Assembly (NCBI GenBank): GCA_038030265.1
Contig: CM075938.1
Span: 11,447,009-11,511,008 of the forward strand
DNA length: 64,000 nucleotides
Reading direction: 5' to 3'
DNA from: Corythucha ciliata
Taxonomy: Eukaryota; Arthropoda; Insecta; Hemiptera; Tingidae
Position 1 is the first letter of the stretch. Each line of letters opens with the position of its first letter. This document shows positions 33,337 through 43,344 of the stretch, piece after piece. A model generated the notes under the pieces. It saw nothing but the letters and a program-made list of their open reading frames with translations. It did no database searches and was not told the DNA's origin. Made by a program: the position numbers and the translations under genes.

Positions 33337-33467
33337 CAGATTCAAGAGTTTGCTGGCTGGGTGGAATGATGACTAAAATGTGAAATTACCCCCTTCCCCT
33401 CACCCTTACGATGTTTTAATCTGATTCTTCCCCCCCCCCCCAGAACAAATTCCTTCCTACGCCACTG

Positions 33468-34241
33468 CACATAGGGAACTACACTTTTTAACACCGACTT
33501 TTTATGATGAATTAACAAATGGTTAAGTCGGCAGTAATCGTCAAGGGCCCTTAGCTCTCTATTCATTTCTGAGCATGAGAAAGTCAGAAGAACTATGTCG
33601 TCAGCATGAAGTAGTGCTAAAATTTCACAGGTGCTGTCAATAGAGAGGGCCTTAAGACCATAGATAAAAAGAGCAAACAACAGAGGAGAGAGAAAATCGT
33701 CCTGAAGAATACCCTGTTCCACGTTGAAAGACTTGGAATCCTCGCCACTCACCCTAACTGAGAAGGATGAGCTCTCATACAACGATTTAAGAAGATTTAC
33801 GAGACGGGCACTTACACCCAGGGTGTACAACTTAAGCCACATGATTGAGTGGTTAACACTATCAAACGCACGTCGAAAGTCTATGAAGGCTGCAAACACC
33901 TTGCTCTTCGGCAACCTAGTATTTACAGCGATTGCACTAGCTAAAGTAAAAATATTGTCGATGAAGCTTCGCCCCTTCCGGAATCCGTTTTGCCTTTCTG
34001 GTATAAGTTTAATCTCACTTACAAGTTTCAACAACCGACTAAGCAGGACTTGATTAAGAATGTTTAAGGTACAATTCAAAAGGGATTTTCCACGATAATT
34101 CTGGGGGTCACTTGCGTCACCGCTCTTAAAAAGAAAAATTGTTCGGAACATAACTTCAAGTGCGCTCAACCAGCACTCCGGTAAACGCTTGAACAACTCG
34201 TACACCAAGCCATCCAGACCCGAAGCTTTATTATTCTTAAA
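33468..34241 (-). pseudogene. LINE A, reverse transcriptase part
   Basis: Minus-strand codons encode ASGLDGLVYELF, PQNYRGKSLL, ERQNGFRKGRS, the A motif FIDFRRAFDSVNH, the B motif region GILQDDFLSPLLF (the usual QGD is QDD) and the C motif HADDIVLL. This is a non-LTR RT of the same clade as LINE B. A deletion removes part of the segment before FLFKSGD. One side is cut by the hAT at 33467 and the other by the gypsy-1 LTR at 34247. The frame is otherwise open. Confidence 0.85.
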
Positions 34242-34246
34242 GGAAC

Positions 34247-34379
34247 TGCTACACATCTACGATCCCTCCACTTCTATGTATCAGATGTTATTCAACTTCC
34301 ATTTTAGAAGTTGTTTTAAAATATACACTTTTTGTTCCATTGTTCACGTTCTCTCGATTTCATATAAAAAATCACAACA
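34247..34379 (+). repeat. gypsy-1 5' LTR
   Basis: A 133-bp terminal repeat, TG...CA bounded. It is matched by 44348-44476 with a handful of differences (for example CACATC versus CATATC near the start). The primer-binding region follows directly (GGTGACGAGGATGGG). Confidence 0.9.
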
Positions 34380-35145
34380 GTTGGTGACGAGGATGGGATT
34401 GAGCTCTAAGGAAAACCTCTGCAACAAAAAAGGTCACGCGACGCGCGTATGTTTTTCATCAATCAAGAAGGCGCCGTCTCAATATTGTCGTTTCACTCCC
34501 CCGTCCAGCCATTTCATTACACACTCTAACTGACGATTTTTCGACAGTCCCCAACTTCACGTTTGTGGTTCAAAAACTAGAATCCCTTCATCGTCCTAAA
34601 AATCGTTAATTTATTTGAATTACAGCCACCGATCACGATAAATACATAGTCTCCGTGACACTATTTGAAAAATTTGAAGTGGATTCCGGAACCAAGTTTA
34701 CGTTGCTTTCTGAACGGGAATTCAACCGTCTGAACCTAAAAATCCCCGTGAACCGTTCAAATATTGCGTTTCGATCTTACACGGGTAACATAATAAACTC
34801 AAAAGGCAAAATTTCGGTTTCAGTCGACTATCGTGGAAAAATATTCAACGAAGAACTTTACATAGTCCCTGAGGGCCACGATGCCCTTCTTGGCAGACAA
34901 TGGATACGTTCATCATCTGAAGGACATCGACAATGAAATGAACCTACCTCTTCTCGTCAATCAAATTCAACCGGATATTCAACTCGAAACTCTTCTTTCT
35001 AAATTTTCCAGGAGAAAGTTGGCTGTGTTCCAAAGGTTTACAGTACAGCTCCACCCTTCGACAAGGGGCAAAACCTGTCTTTATAAAGGAACGTAACGTT
35101 CCTTACACCCTCCGTGAGCGTGTAGAAAAGGAACTAGATGCACTG
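34380..35145 (+). pseudogene. gypsy-1 zinc-knuckle remnant, retropepsin and start of RT
   Basis: After the primer site, a partial knuckle CNKKGHATRVC appears near 34420-34452, with all upstream gag missing. An aspartic protease frame (34655-34936) has the active-site DSGT near its start, LSEREFNRL, and the flap-side HDALLGRQW. Then, with a frameshift, come KERNVPYTLRE and VEKELDAL of the RT N-terminus, which stop exactly at the gypsy-2 target site (ACTG, 35142-35145). Confidence 0.8.
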
Positions 35146-35256
35146 TGTAATGATCCCATATTTCCAACTGAAGCAACAATATGATTTTAAAGTGAAATTT
35201 TAATAAAAGGTTAGATTTTGGAGTTTGAATAAAGAAAGTGTTTTGGTATCAATACA
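35146..35256 (+). repeat. gypsy-2 5' LTR
   Basis: A 111-bp repeat starting TGTAATG and ending ATACA. It contains two AATAAA-type words (near 35206 and 35230) that could serve for polyadenylation. It differs from the 3' copy only at GTGTTTTGG versus GTATTTTGG. Confidence 0.95.
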
Positions 35257-35522
35257 TTTTGGCGCAGTCGGCAAATAACATCGCTTGTTCCTGGATGGAA
35301 ACAGTTCACCTGCGGTTCTAAAAGTCGGGCGGTAATTATTACCTCCATTGCTTTAAGAGGCAAGATGCTGCGTCGTCGGAGTGGACCTATTTGCCTCCCG
35401 AACATCGCGACTTACGCCTACACACATCTTTACTCGCGCTTGATGTAGTTGCATCCTTAATGTCGGAATAATTCACACAAACGACAATCAGAGTTGAGCT
35501 CGATAGATCGTTAATATCTCAC

Positions 35523-36415
35523 TTGTTTAACCTCGGTGAACCACATGAAGTTGTTCATGACAATTTGAATTTTTCGTCTCTCTCGGCTTTTCTCCAAAAT
35601 CAACACGAGAATAACTTACATTTTATGAGAGAATTGCTTCAAGATTTTACATCCTCGATGAAATGTTGTTTCCAAGCAAGTCGAGAATCACCTCAAAAAA
35701 TGTCCATTCCTAAGTTTGATGGTAAAAACGAAGATACTAAGGTTTGGTTGGCACTCTATGAAAAGGCACGCGTCATAAACCATTGGACCACCGATGAATT
35801 GAAGATTAATAACCTTATTTCAAATTTCGTTCCTGGGAGCATCGCCGAGAAATGGTTTTTTTCACTACTTGGCGATGGGACAGAGTGGCCCTGGTCTCAT
35901 TGGAAAGAACTGTTTCAGTCTGCTTTCGGCCAAAATATGTTACAACTGGCCGAGCGAGCGAACTCGTCGTCGTATAGGAGTGGGCCACTCATGAATACTA
36001 CTACGAAAAGCAACGTCTTCTAAATCTCGCCTATGGAGTTTTGCCTGCCAGAGCTTTCAACATCTTGATGATGCTTGGCCTTCCAGAACCTATTCAAAAT
36101 CAATTGATGGTACAGCATATTGAAGAAAAAGAGCAACTCCGGCTTGCGATGGAGAAAATCAAACCTTGGTCGAGCAATTTCAACAAAACCGTGCCAAAGG
36201 GAAAACCGTGGGTGAGCTCCATTGATTCACTTGATTGTTCCCCTAGTTATAATATTAAAGAAAACTTGTCTTCTTACTCTGGTACCATAAGTCATTGCAC
36301 TCAGCTACTCACAGACGAGCTAGTCGTAAATGGTACTAAAATTCACGCCCTTTTGGACACGGGTGCATCGGTTGACCTAATCCGGTCAGACATCCCACAA
36401 AGGAGAGGGTGGTAA
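35523..36415 (+). pseudogene. gypsy-2 Gag and retropepsin, frameshifted
   Basis: The first frame (35523-36023) encodes a capsid-like region: IPKFDGKNEDTKVW, then WTTDELK and VPGSIAEKWF, typical of gypsy gag (retrotransposon gag family). A frameshift near 36000 moves reading to a second frame (36041-36415), with LGLPEPIQNQL and the protease active site LLDTGASVDLI near its end. A stop follows at 36413. Further codons to about 36760 read as the end of protease and start of RT in broken frames. Confidence 0.75.
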
Positions 36416-36768
36416 ATATTAAATCATAAAGGGGTAGTTTTGAGAAGTTTTGACGGTGCAAATCAAACTGTACACAAGACGGCGGAAGTTAATATTTCCC
36501 TCAACCAAGCGGTCTTAAACACTCAAGTTTTCCTAATTGACCGACTACCTTACGAGATGATACTTGGATTTCATACCCCACCCCAATAAATTGTACAAGC
36601 GACCATGATCATGCAAAGAATACCATATCTAGTTCAAACCCATTCCGTTCTTTTCAGAGCATTCCTCTCATCGATTTTAGGTTAAAAGATAATGCTCCTG
36701 TCGTAAAAAAGAAGCCATACAGGCTCTCCAGGGAACAGTACCAGTGGGCTTTAACCAAAATTAACGAA

Positions 36769-38181
36769 ATGTTGGAAAAGGGTGTGATTCGGCCCTCTCA
36801 GTCAGACTTCGCGTCACCTTGCGTCATTGTCCCGAAGGCTGATGGTAATTGGCGTCTATGCCAAGATCATCGGGAAATTAAGTCACACACCGAGCTTGAT
36901 CCATTTCCTTTCCCGTTCATCGATGAAATAATATCAAATCTGGGAGGATGTGTATTTTTGATGGGTTTTGATCTAATTATCAACCACCGTTGCGGAAAAG
37001 AAATGGAAGATGCTGACGCTTTATCTCGATTATGCCTTGAAGATGCACCGTCCCCAATAAATGCACTGCAAAAACTCGCTGGGAGAATAGAGGTGAATCC
37101 CCAGAATATTGTTGAAGTGCTACGTGCGTACCACGATGATCCAGATTCTGGAGGGCACGACGGTTTTCTTCGTACCTATTTAAAGGTGAGGAAGAGATTT
37201 TTTTGGCCCGGAATGAAGTCATCTATTCTTCAATATGTGAAAAGCTGTCCTGTATGTCAAATCGCCAAATACAAATTTCGTCCCAAACCAGATGTAATGA
37301 TTATTCCACAAGCATCAAAGGTACCATTTGAAAGCATACACATTGACTTTGCGGTGCTTCCCAAAAAGAAAGAAGGTCAAATAACATCAAAATCATTCCT
37401 AGTTGTTGTTGACGAACACTCAAAATTCACCACAGCTAAGGCCATGCGAGAAAGCGCAAGAGCTGTCGTAAATTATCTCTCTAAACTCCCTTTCATCGAC
37501 AAAGTAAAAAAAATTATTAGTGACAATGGTTCTCAATTTGCATCGAAATTACTCGAATCGTTTACGACTGAAAATAATATAAAACTAATAAAGTCCTCAA
37601 TTTACCATCCTCAAGGAAATGGGCTCGTCGAAAGGAAAATAAGGGATATCAAGCAGTTTTTATCCTTGTACGAAACCTACAGAGGAGGGTGGAAAGCATG
37701 CTTGGAGGCGGCCGTCAATCACATCAACAGATCTTACTCGACGAGCATCGGGTGCTCCCCTCATTTCAAAGCTTTTGGGACCCTTTCACTTTTTTCAGCT
37801 GACGTCCGATACGGAATCACGAACGACATGATACGAGAGCAGCCACACGATCTAAGTACCGAAAAGAAATACCAAGAAAATATGAAGCGAAACTTCGATC
37901 GACGTCATTCCAAGAAAATTCCTACATTTCAGAAAGGAATGTTTGTACTCGTACAAACGACAACCGACAGAAAATCCCCTAACGTTAAAGGACCGTTTCA
38001 AGTCGAGAATGTAACTTTCTTCAACGGCACACCGAAAACGGTGCGTTACAAGGACGATGATAGTTCCATCAAAATAGCTTCCATTAAAAACGTCCTACCA
38101 TACATCAGCAGGGGCTGTGTGGTCTTTCCGAGGAGGGGAAAGTGTAATGATCCCATATTTCCAACTGAAGCAACAATATGA
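36769..38181 (+). CDS. gypsy-2 Pol: truncated RT fused in frame to integrase
   Basis: An uninterrupted 470-codon frame. Residues 1-65 are the RT N-terminus (EKGVIRPSQSDFASP, IVPKADGNWRLC, ending FLMGFDL). The next residues (NHRCGKEMEDADALSRL) belong to the end of the RNase H/linker region, so about 400 codons that hold the RT catalytic box and RNase H are deleted without breaking the frame. Integrase follows: zinc-binding H-H-C-C (GGHDGF, CPVCQIAK), core with HIDF (Asp), ISDNGSQF (Asp) and QGNGLVERK (Glu), then a C-terminal domain. The stop lies inside the 3' LTR. The frame could make integrase only, so the element would need another element's RT. Confidence 0.9.
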   Translation: MLEKGVIRPSQSDFASPCVIVPKADGNWRLCQDHREIKSHTELDPFPFPFIDEIISNLGGCVFLMGFDLIINHRCGKEMEDADALSRLCLEDAPSPINALQKLAGRIEVNPQNIVEVLRAYHDDPDSGGHDGFLRTYLKVRKRFFWPGMKSSILQYVKSCPVCQIAKYKFRPKPDVMIIPQASKVPFESIHIDFAVLPKKKEGQITSKSFLVVVDEHSKFTTAKAMRESARAVVNYLSKLPFIDKVKKIISDNGSQFASKLLESFTTENNIKLIKSSIYHPQGNGLVERKIRDIKQFLSLYETYRGGWKACLEAAVNHINRSYSTSIGCSPHFKAFGTLSLFSADVRYGITNDMIREQPHDLSTEKKYQENMKRNFDRRHSKKIPTFQKGMFVLVQTTTDRKSPNVKGPFQVENVTFFNGTPKTVRYKDDDSSIKIASIKNVLPYISRGCVVFPRRGKCNDPIFPTEATI

Positions 38182-38253
38182 TTTTAAAGTGAAATTTTAA
38201 TAAAAGGTTAGATTTTGGAGTTTGAATAAAGAAAGTATTTTGGTATCAATACA
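38143..38253 (+). repeat. gypsy-2 3' LTR
   Basis: A 111-bp repeat, nearly identical to 35146-35256, preceded by a purine tract and followed by the ACTG target copy. The Pol frame runs into it and stops at 38179-38181. Confidence 0.95.
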
Positions 38254-39727
38254 ACTGGAAGCAGATGGAATCATATCTCTAGTTCTCACGAGTGACTGGG
38301 GCTCACCTCTAGTTGTTATTCCTAAACCAGACGGTGGTGCTCCACGTACGAAAGCGCAATAGCCATTTTAAATGACGTTTACAATAAACCATCTAACGAA
38401 ATTTATTCCCGACATCTACTAGCAACCAGAAAACAACAACAAGGTGAGTCAATCGACCAATATCAACAAGCGCTTCAAATTTTAAGCAAAGATTGTAATT
38501 TCAAAGCCGTGTCAGCCGATCAGTTTAGAAGCTAATACATTCGTGATTCTTTCATTAGCGGGTTGCTTTCCAATGACATTCGCCAACGTCTTTTAGAAAA
38601 CTAATCATTGTCTCTTAGGGAAGCTGTCGATCAGGCGCGAGCTTTCGAGGCCGCCAAAAAACACTCTGAGTACTATAATAACCCACAGCCGACATGCGAT
38701 GGTATAAGTTTGTCCGAACAAAACTTTTCCTCGTCCATTCAAAAAAGAAGTCTCGATGCAAGTGCCCGGGCCCCTCTAGGGCCAACACTGTCTCTAGTAA
38801 ATTTAAAATGTAACTTTTGCGGCAATGCTAAACATCCTCGGTTTACTTGCCCAGCCAAAGACGCTGATTGCACTTCATGTGGTAAAAAAGGTCATTCCAT
38901 TGATCTGAAGAGTGCGTACCATCAGGTACCTATTCGCGAAGACGAAATGAACTATACAGGTTTTGAAGCTAATGGTCGACTTTTTCATTTCCGTCGCATC
39001 CCTTTCGGAGTTACAAACGGAGTAGCTTGTTTCCAACGAGTAGTAAATAGAATCATTTCTGACGAAAAACTCAAAGGTGTTTTCTCGTACCTTGATGACA
39101 TCACAATCTGTGGCAACGATCACACTGAACATGACAGGACCCTAAAAGCTTTTCTTAAAGCAGCCGAAAAGTACTGACGCTAAACGAAAATAAGTGTACG
39201 TTTACTAAATCGTCTATTTCACTACTTGGACACTTAATAACTAACAATACAATCCGTCCTGACCCTGAAAGACTTCAACCTCAAGAGACGCAGCATCTCT
39301 GAAACGTGCCTTAGGAATGTTCGCGCACTACTCTAAATGGATTTCGAACTTTTCAACAAAAAAATAGCAGCCTAGTCAACAGTAAAATATTCCCCATGAC
39401 TGATTCGACTAGATTCGATTTTGAAATACTCAAAAATGACGTAGCCGAAGCTCTAATAACTATAGAATAGACAAATCACTCCCACTAACGTTGGAAACTG
39501 ACGCATCCGACTGTGCTGTAGCTGCAACTCTCACTCAAGAGGGCCGCCCAGTGGCTTTTTTCTCGCGAACGCTGACCAAATGTGAAAAAAAACTATCCTG
39601 CTGTTGAGAAAGAAGCCTGTGCAATCGTTGAGGCTTGTAGAAAATAGAGACATTTTCTTATAGGTCATCATTTCAAGCTCGTTACAGAACAAGAAGCCCT
39701 TTCATACATATTCAATCCAAAAAGGTC
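38254..39727 (+). pseudogene. gypsy-1 Pol with a gag block inside RT, then RNase H
   Basis: From the gypsy-2 target site, RT codons continue (ADGIISLVLTSDWGSP, VIPKPDGG) to about 38340. The frame then switches to gag: a capsid end (ESIDQYQQALQ), REAVDQARAFEAAKK, and two zinc knuckles of C-x2-C form with NAKHPRF and CGKKGH (about 38810-38898). Directly after it RT returns at SIDLKSAYHQV, followed by RRIPFGVTNG and the YLDDI catalytic box (about 39088). Downstream, in broken frames, is RNase H with TDASDCAVAA, FFSRTL and KLVTEQEALSYIF (39490-39720). The block order is abnormal: gag replaces about 35-40 RT codons. Confidence 0.85.
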
Positions 39728-39954
39728 GGTGGTGGACCTCGTTGAGGAAGCATCAGTTCACGGCTGTTTTAATTAAAGTGAAGTTTCTAACGGTTTGTGG
39801 TCGGTTTTTTGTCCCGTTTTTTCGACATACTTGCTCAATTTGGTGCGTGAATGTGAGTTTTTAAAGTTATTAGTGGTTCCGGTGTGCCGATCACTTATAA
39901 TTGATTGGAATTCATATAATTTGATCAAGCCTATCTTCTAATAAATTGCAGTAA

Positions 39955-42900
39955 AGTACGAAGTTTGCGTGTTTTGTTACAAACTTTTTTCACGGTCTTT
40001 TATTCACGGAAACTTTTATTGATAGTGAAACTTTAACTACCCCACATTGGATGGAGGACTATTCATATTTCATTTCGCCCGCAACAAGATTGCACACAAG
40101 AGGTAGGCCCAGCGGGGGTTTGATAACATTTGTTAGAAATTACCTATTTGAAAGTACTCAATTAATTTACAGGGATTGCCAAAATTTATTCATTAAAATT
40201 AACCTCAGAGGCGAGTTTTTCATTGTTGGAAATATTTACTGGAGACCGCAGGTAGAAGATGAGACTTGTCTTGACAATTTGGAAAAAGCAATGTTGTCTA
40301 TTAATAACAATGGAAATTGTGGTAACGTTATTATCGGTGGGGACTGGAATGCTAGGATTGGAAATTTGAATCAGTTCAGCGAAGGGTTCCTTTTTGGTAG
40401 TACTGTAGACGATCGAAGAGAATCGTTGGACTCCGTCTGTAATGCTAGAGGCCGTAAATTAGTTAAGGCAATGGAAAGTAATGGGTTCATAGTGTTAAAT
40501 GGCAGAAGCCCCGATGATTCACCGGGTCAGTTCACGGATATTACTTATCGTGGTACTAGTACTGTAGATTTAGTGTGGGTCACTCTTGACTTAATTCAGT
40601 CAATCAGTATTTTTAAAGTAAACCCAGTGCCAGAGTATTCAAGCCACTTGCCTCTGAGCCTAAGTTTCGACTATTCGAGCCAGACTGTACATGTTACCCC
40701 AGAGATTCGTAATCATGCCCGAGCAGCAAAAGATATAATTTGTATCAACGACCAAACTGTACAAAATTATCAATCTCTTTTGAGAAAATCCCAGGCTATT
40801 TATTTTAACTCGGACAATGCGAATGAGCTTAACGAAAACTTGGTTAGCTGCTTAAAATCATGTGCTATTGAGTCGGGCCTTCTAAAGATTAAGAAATGTT
40901 CTGGAGTGAAGAATTTCAATTCCAAACCATGGTTCAATCAACACTGCCTGTCCGCTAAAAAATTAGTGCGAGAAAAGTATAAAGCCCTGAGGAAGAATAA
41001 CTATTCGGAGGAGTGTTACGGGGCATTGGTGGATAGCAGAAAAAATTACAAATTAACGAGTAAACGGGAGAAGCAGAATTATTTATTAAGCAATCTGAAC
41101 GAACTTTCCAACTCTCGGGACTCAAAAACGTTTTGGGCTATTATTAACAAATTTAGGTTTAAGAATCGAGTTGATGATGTCATTCCGTTAAGTGACTTTG
41201 CTAGCAATTACCTACAATTTTATCCCAGTAGAATATCTTGTGACTCGTATTTCATCGGTAATTATAACTCTATTTTAGATCAGGATATCACTTTGGACGA
41301 GCTTCTGACAGTAATTAAAAATTGTAAATTAGGAAAAGCTGCAGGCTCCGATGGCTTAAAAAATGAATTGTATAAAATTATGCCGGCATCGTGGGAGCAT
41401 TATGTCCTAAACCTTTTCAACTCAGTTCTTTCTACGGCATTTATTCCTGATAAATGGGCCGAGATTTTTTCATTTCATTTATTTAAGAAGGGGGACCGGA
41501 GTGATCCGAACTGTTATCGAAGCATTGCCCTTATTAATTGTATTTTAAAAATATTTACGTCTGTATTGGCTAAACGAATTTTGGCCTGGGCTGACCAGGC
41601 GAAATTGTTACCTGAAGAGCAAAATGGTTTTAGACCGGGAAGAGGCTGTTTTGATAATTTGTTTGTTTTAAATGCAGCAGTGGGTATGAGTGTTAGGCTA
41701 AAGAAGCGAACCGTTTATGCGGCATTCGTAGACTTTCGCCGAGCATTTGATCTGGTTAATCATTCCAAATTGTGGGCCAAGCTTTATACTTTGGGTCTCT
41801 CTGCAAAAATAATTAATGTCTTAAAGGAACTTTATGACAAGGCTAAGTTAATCCTGGAAGACGCGCATAACAAATTCACTATAGATATCACCATGGGAGT
41901 GTTGCAAGGAGACTCCCTCAGTCCGCTGCTGTTTGCCCTATTCATACACGATTTACTTAGTTTTTTAGAGTCGAATTCCTGCCACGGTGTCGATGTAGGG
42001 GGTAGTAAAGATTTAACTGGGTTACTTTATGCCGATGACTTAGTAATTTTAGACTACGGATGTGTTGGTATGAATAAAAAACTGTCGTTATTATCTAAGT
42101 ACTGCGAGCTAAACTCACTGGAAGTTAACATTGACAAGACGAAAGTTTTACCTTTTAAGAGGGGAGGGAAAGTGGCAGAAGGGGTTAATTTTTATTATAA
42201 CGAAGTAAGGTTAGATATATGCTCTAGCTTTAATTATCTTGGGGTTACTTTTTCGAGATCAGGGGTTTTTTCGTTGGCAGTGGAGGACTTTCTCAGGAAA
42301 GCGCAACTGGCGTCAGCGAAATCCCGTGATATTTTAGTCAAGTGCAAAGCCGATACGTGGGACACTAGAGTTAAGTTATTTCATTCACTTGTATATTCCA
42401 CTTTGCTGTATAATGCAGAGGTTTGGGCTCCATTGTATTTAAACAAACTGGAAAAGATTTCGCAAACCTTTTTTAAGTCCGTTTTTCATTGGTCTCGTCA
42501 GACTCCATGTTACATGGTAAGATTGGAAACTGGTATTTGCCACATAGCTGTCGAAATTATTAAGAGGACGGTTAAAGTTTGGGTCAAAATTCACAAAATG
42601 GCCCCTGACCGCCTGCCAAACATTTGTTTAAGAAGGTTAGAAGCTCTTGATAGAGGACAAATTAATGAGACGAAATTCAATTGGTTTTCACAGTTAAAGT
42701 TGTTAGTAAGTGAGGTGGGCGTAGCGGACCTCAAATTTGTGGACGACCATGACGTTATGAGAGAATTAGTCCAACGCATCGGTCGGGAGGCACTTACATA
42801 TTACTCGAACCGTGACGTTGTTTCGGCCAACAAATCGAAATTTTATCCACTTTATTGTCACATAAATTTGTTAATAACAGGCCAGGAATATTTGACGGAG

Positions 42901-43245
42901 TATAGAGTAAAAATCTGTAAACAAAGGGTGGTAAGCCAGTTACGACTGGGCCGACCAAATTGTTGTAGAATTTATTTCGATCAGAAGACTTTTATTTTTG
43001 ATAGCGAAAAAATGTGCCAGCTATGTAACAAATTCGAAGAAGATGATTTGTACCATTTTTTATTACGGTGTCCTATTTTTAGTTTTTGTAGAAGCAAATA
43101 TATTTCTGAGTACATTGCGTCTGATAGTTCCGTAGATAATATTACGAATCTGCAAACAATTAAGTCGAAAAAACACCTCAATGACTTATACTACTACGTT
43201 TCTGCCGCTCTGCGGTTTAAAGATTTTATTGAGTCTAACCAATAA
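39955..43245 (+). CDS. LINE B ORF2: endonuclease, reverse transcriptase, zinc finger
   Basis: An open frame of about 1097 codons; the first ATG is at 40051, but the endonuclease similarity begins upstream (LLFTETFIDSETLT), so the true start is lost or non-ATG. The APE-type endonuclease shows RGRPSGGLITF, GGDWNARIG and STVDLVWV; the usual SDH motif is SSH here. The RT has AGSDGLKNELY, KKGDRSDPNCYRSI, EEQNGFRPGRG, FVDFRRAFDLVNH, GVLQGDSLSPLLF and the YADDLVIL catalytic box (about 42030). A C-terminal zinc finger CQLCNKFEEDDLYHFLLRC is at about 43015-43070. It would nick target DNA and copy its own RNA. Loss of the first ~30 endonuclease residues and the SSH change may impair it, but the RT is intact. 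The clade is shared with LINE A. Confidence 0.93.
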   Translation, partial: STKFACFVTNFFHGLLFTETFIDSETLTTPHWMEDYSYFISPATRLHTRGRPSGGLITFVRNYLFESTQLIYRDCQNLFIKINLRGEFFIVGNIYWRPQVEDETCLDNLEKAMLSINNNGNCGNVIIGGDWNARIGNLNQFSEGFLFGSTVDDRRESLDSVCNARGRKLVKAMESNGFIVLNGRSPDDSPGQFTDITYRGTSTVDLVWVTLDLIQSISIFKVNPVPEYSSHLPLSLSFDYSSQTVHVTPEIRNHARAAKDIICINDQTVQNYQSLLRKSQAIYFNSDNANELNENLVSCLKSCAIESGLLKIKKCSGVKNFNSKPWFNQHCLSAKKLVREKYKALRKNNYSEECYGALVDSRKNYKLTSKREKQNYLLSNLNELSNSRDSKTFWAIINKFRFKNRVDDVIPLSDFASNYLQFYPSRISCDSYFIGNYNSILDQDITLDELLTVIKNCKLGKAAGSDGLKNELYKIMPASWEHYVLNLFNSVLSTAFIPDKWAEIFSFHLFKKGDRSDPNCYRSIALINCILKIFTSVLAKRILAWADQAKLLPEEQNGFRPGRGCFDNLFVLNAAVGMSVRLKKRTVYAAFVDFRRAFDLVNHSKLWAKLYTLGLSAKIINVLKELYDKAKLILEDAHNKFTIDITMGVLQGDSLSPLLFALFIHDLLSFLESNSCHGVDVGGSKDLTGLLYADDLVILDYGCVGMNKKLSLLSKYCELNSLEVNIDKTKVLPFKRGGKVAEGVNFYYNEVRLDICSSFNYLGVTFSRSGVFSLAVEDFLRKAQLASAKSRDILVKCKADTWDTRVKLFHSLVYSTLLYNAEVWAPLYLNKLEKISQTFFKSVFHWSRQTPCYMVRLETGICHIAVEIIKRTVKVWVKIHKMAPDRLPNICLRRLEALDRGQINETKFNWFSQLKLLVSEVGVADLKFVDDHDVMRELVQRIGREALTYYSNRDVVSANKSKFYPLYCHINLLITGQEYLTEYRVKICKQRVVSQLRLGRPNCCRIYFDQKTFIFDSEKMCQLCNKFEEDDLYHFLLRCPIFSFCRSKYISEYIASDSSVDNITNLQTIKSKKHLNDLYYYVSAALRFKDFIESNQ

Positions 43246-43344
43246 ATTGTGTTTTAGTATGTTAGTTGTATGTTTTGATTTTTCGTTATACGAACCCTGT
43301 AATTATTAGTTTTCTAAGTTCTTAGTTTTCTGTAACTTTTAGTT

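Larger units (their letters stand above)
31520..33467. mobile_element. Repeat-carrying hAT-like element, copy 1
   Basis: The ends are CAGAGGCGTAGG (left) and the complement CAGTGGCGTAGG (right, ending at 33467). The flanks are CACATATG (31512-31519) and CACATAGG (33468-33475), an 8-bp target duplication with one mismatch. This matches the hAT superfamily. The element sits inside the coding region of LINE A, whose two halves adjoin its ends. It has no transposase: about 290 bp of G-run-containing terminal DNA is followed by a long family A tandem array and a MITE. A second, inverted copy is at 45455-47334. Confidence 0.8.
35146..38253 (+). mobile_element. Ty3/gypsy element gypsy-2, young internal-deletion copy
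   Basis: LTRs of 111 bp (35146-35256 and 38143-38253) differ at one position by eye. The target duplication ACTG is perfect (35142-35145 and 38254-38257). The primer site TGGCGCAGTCGG (35260-35271) is the tRNA-Ser type used by 17.6-like elements, and a purine tract AGGAGGGGAAAG precedes the 3' LTR. The 3.1 kb body codes for gag, protease and a Pol in which most RT and all RNase H sequence has been deleted. Confidence 0.95.

Noticed and set aside
42591..43181. Minus-strand frames in LINE B
   Set aside because: They are antisense to the long LINE B frame, which has clear RT and zinc-finger motifs.
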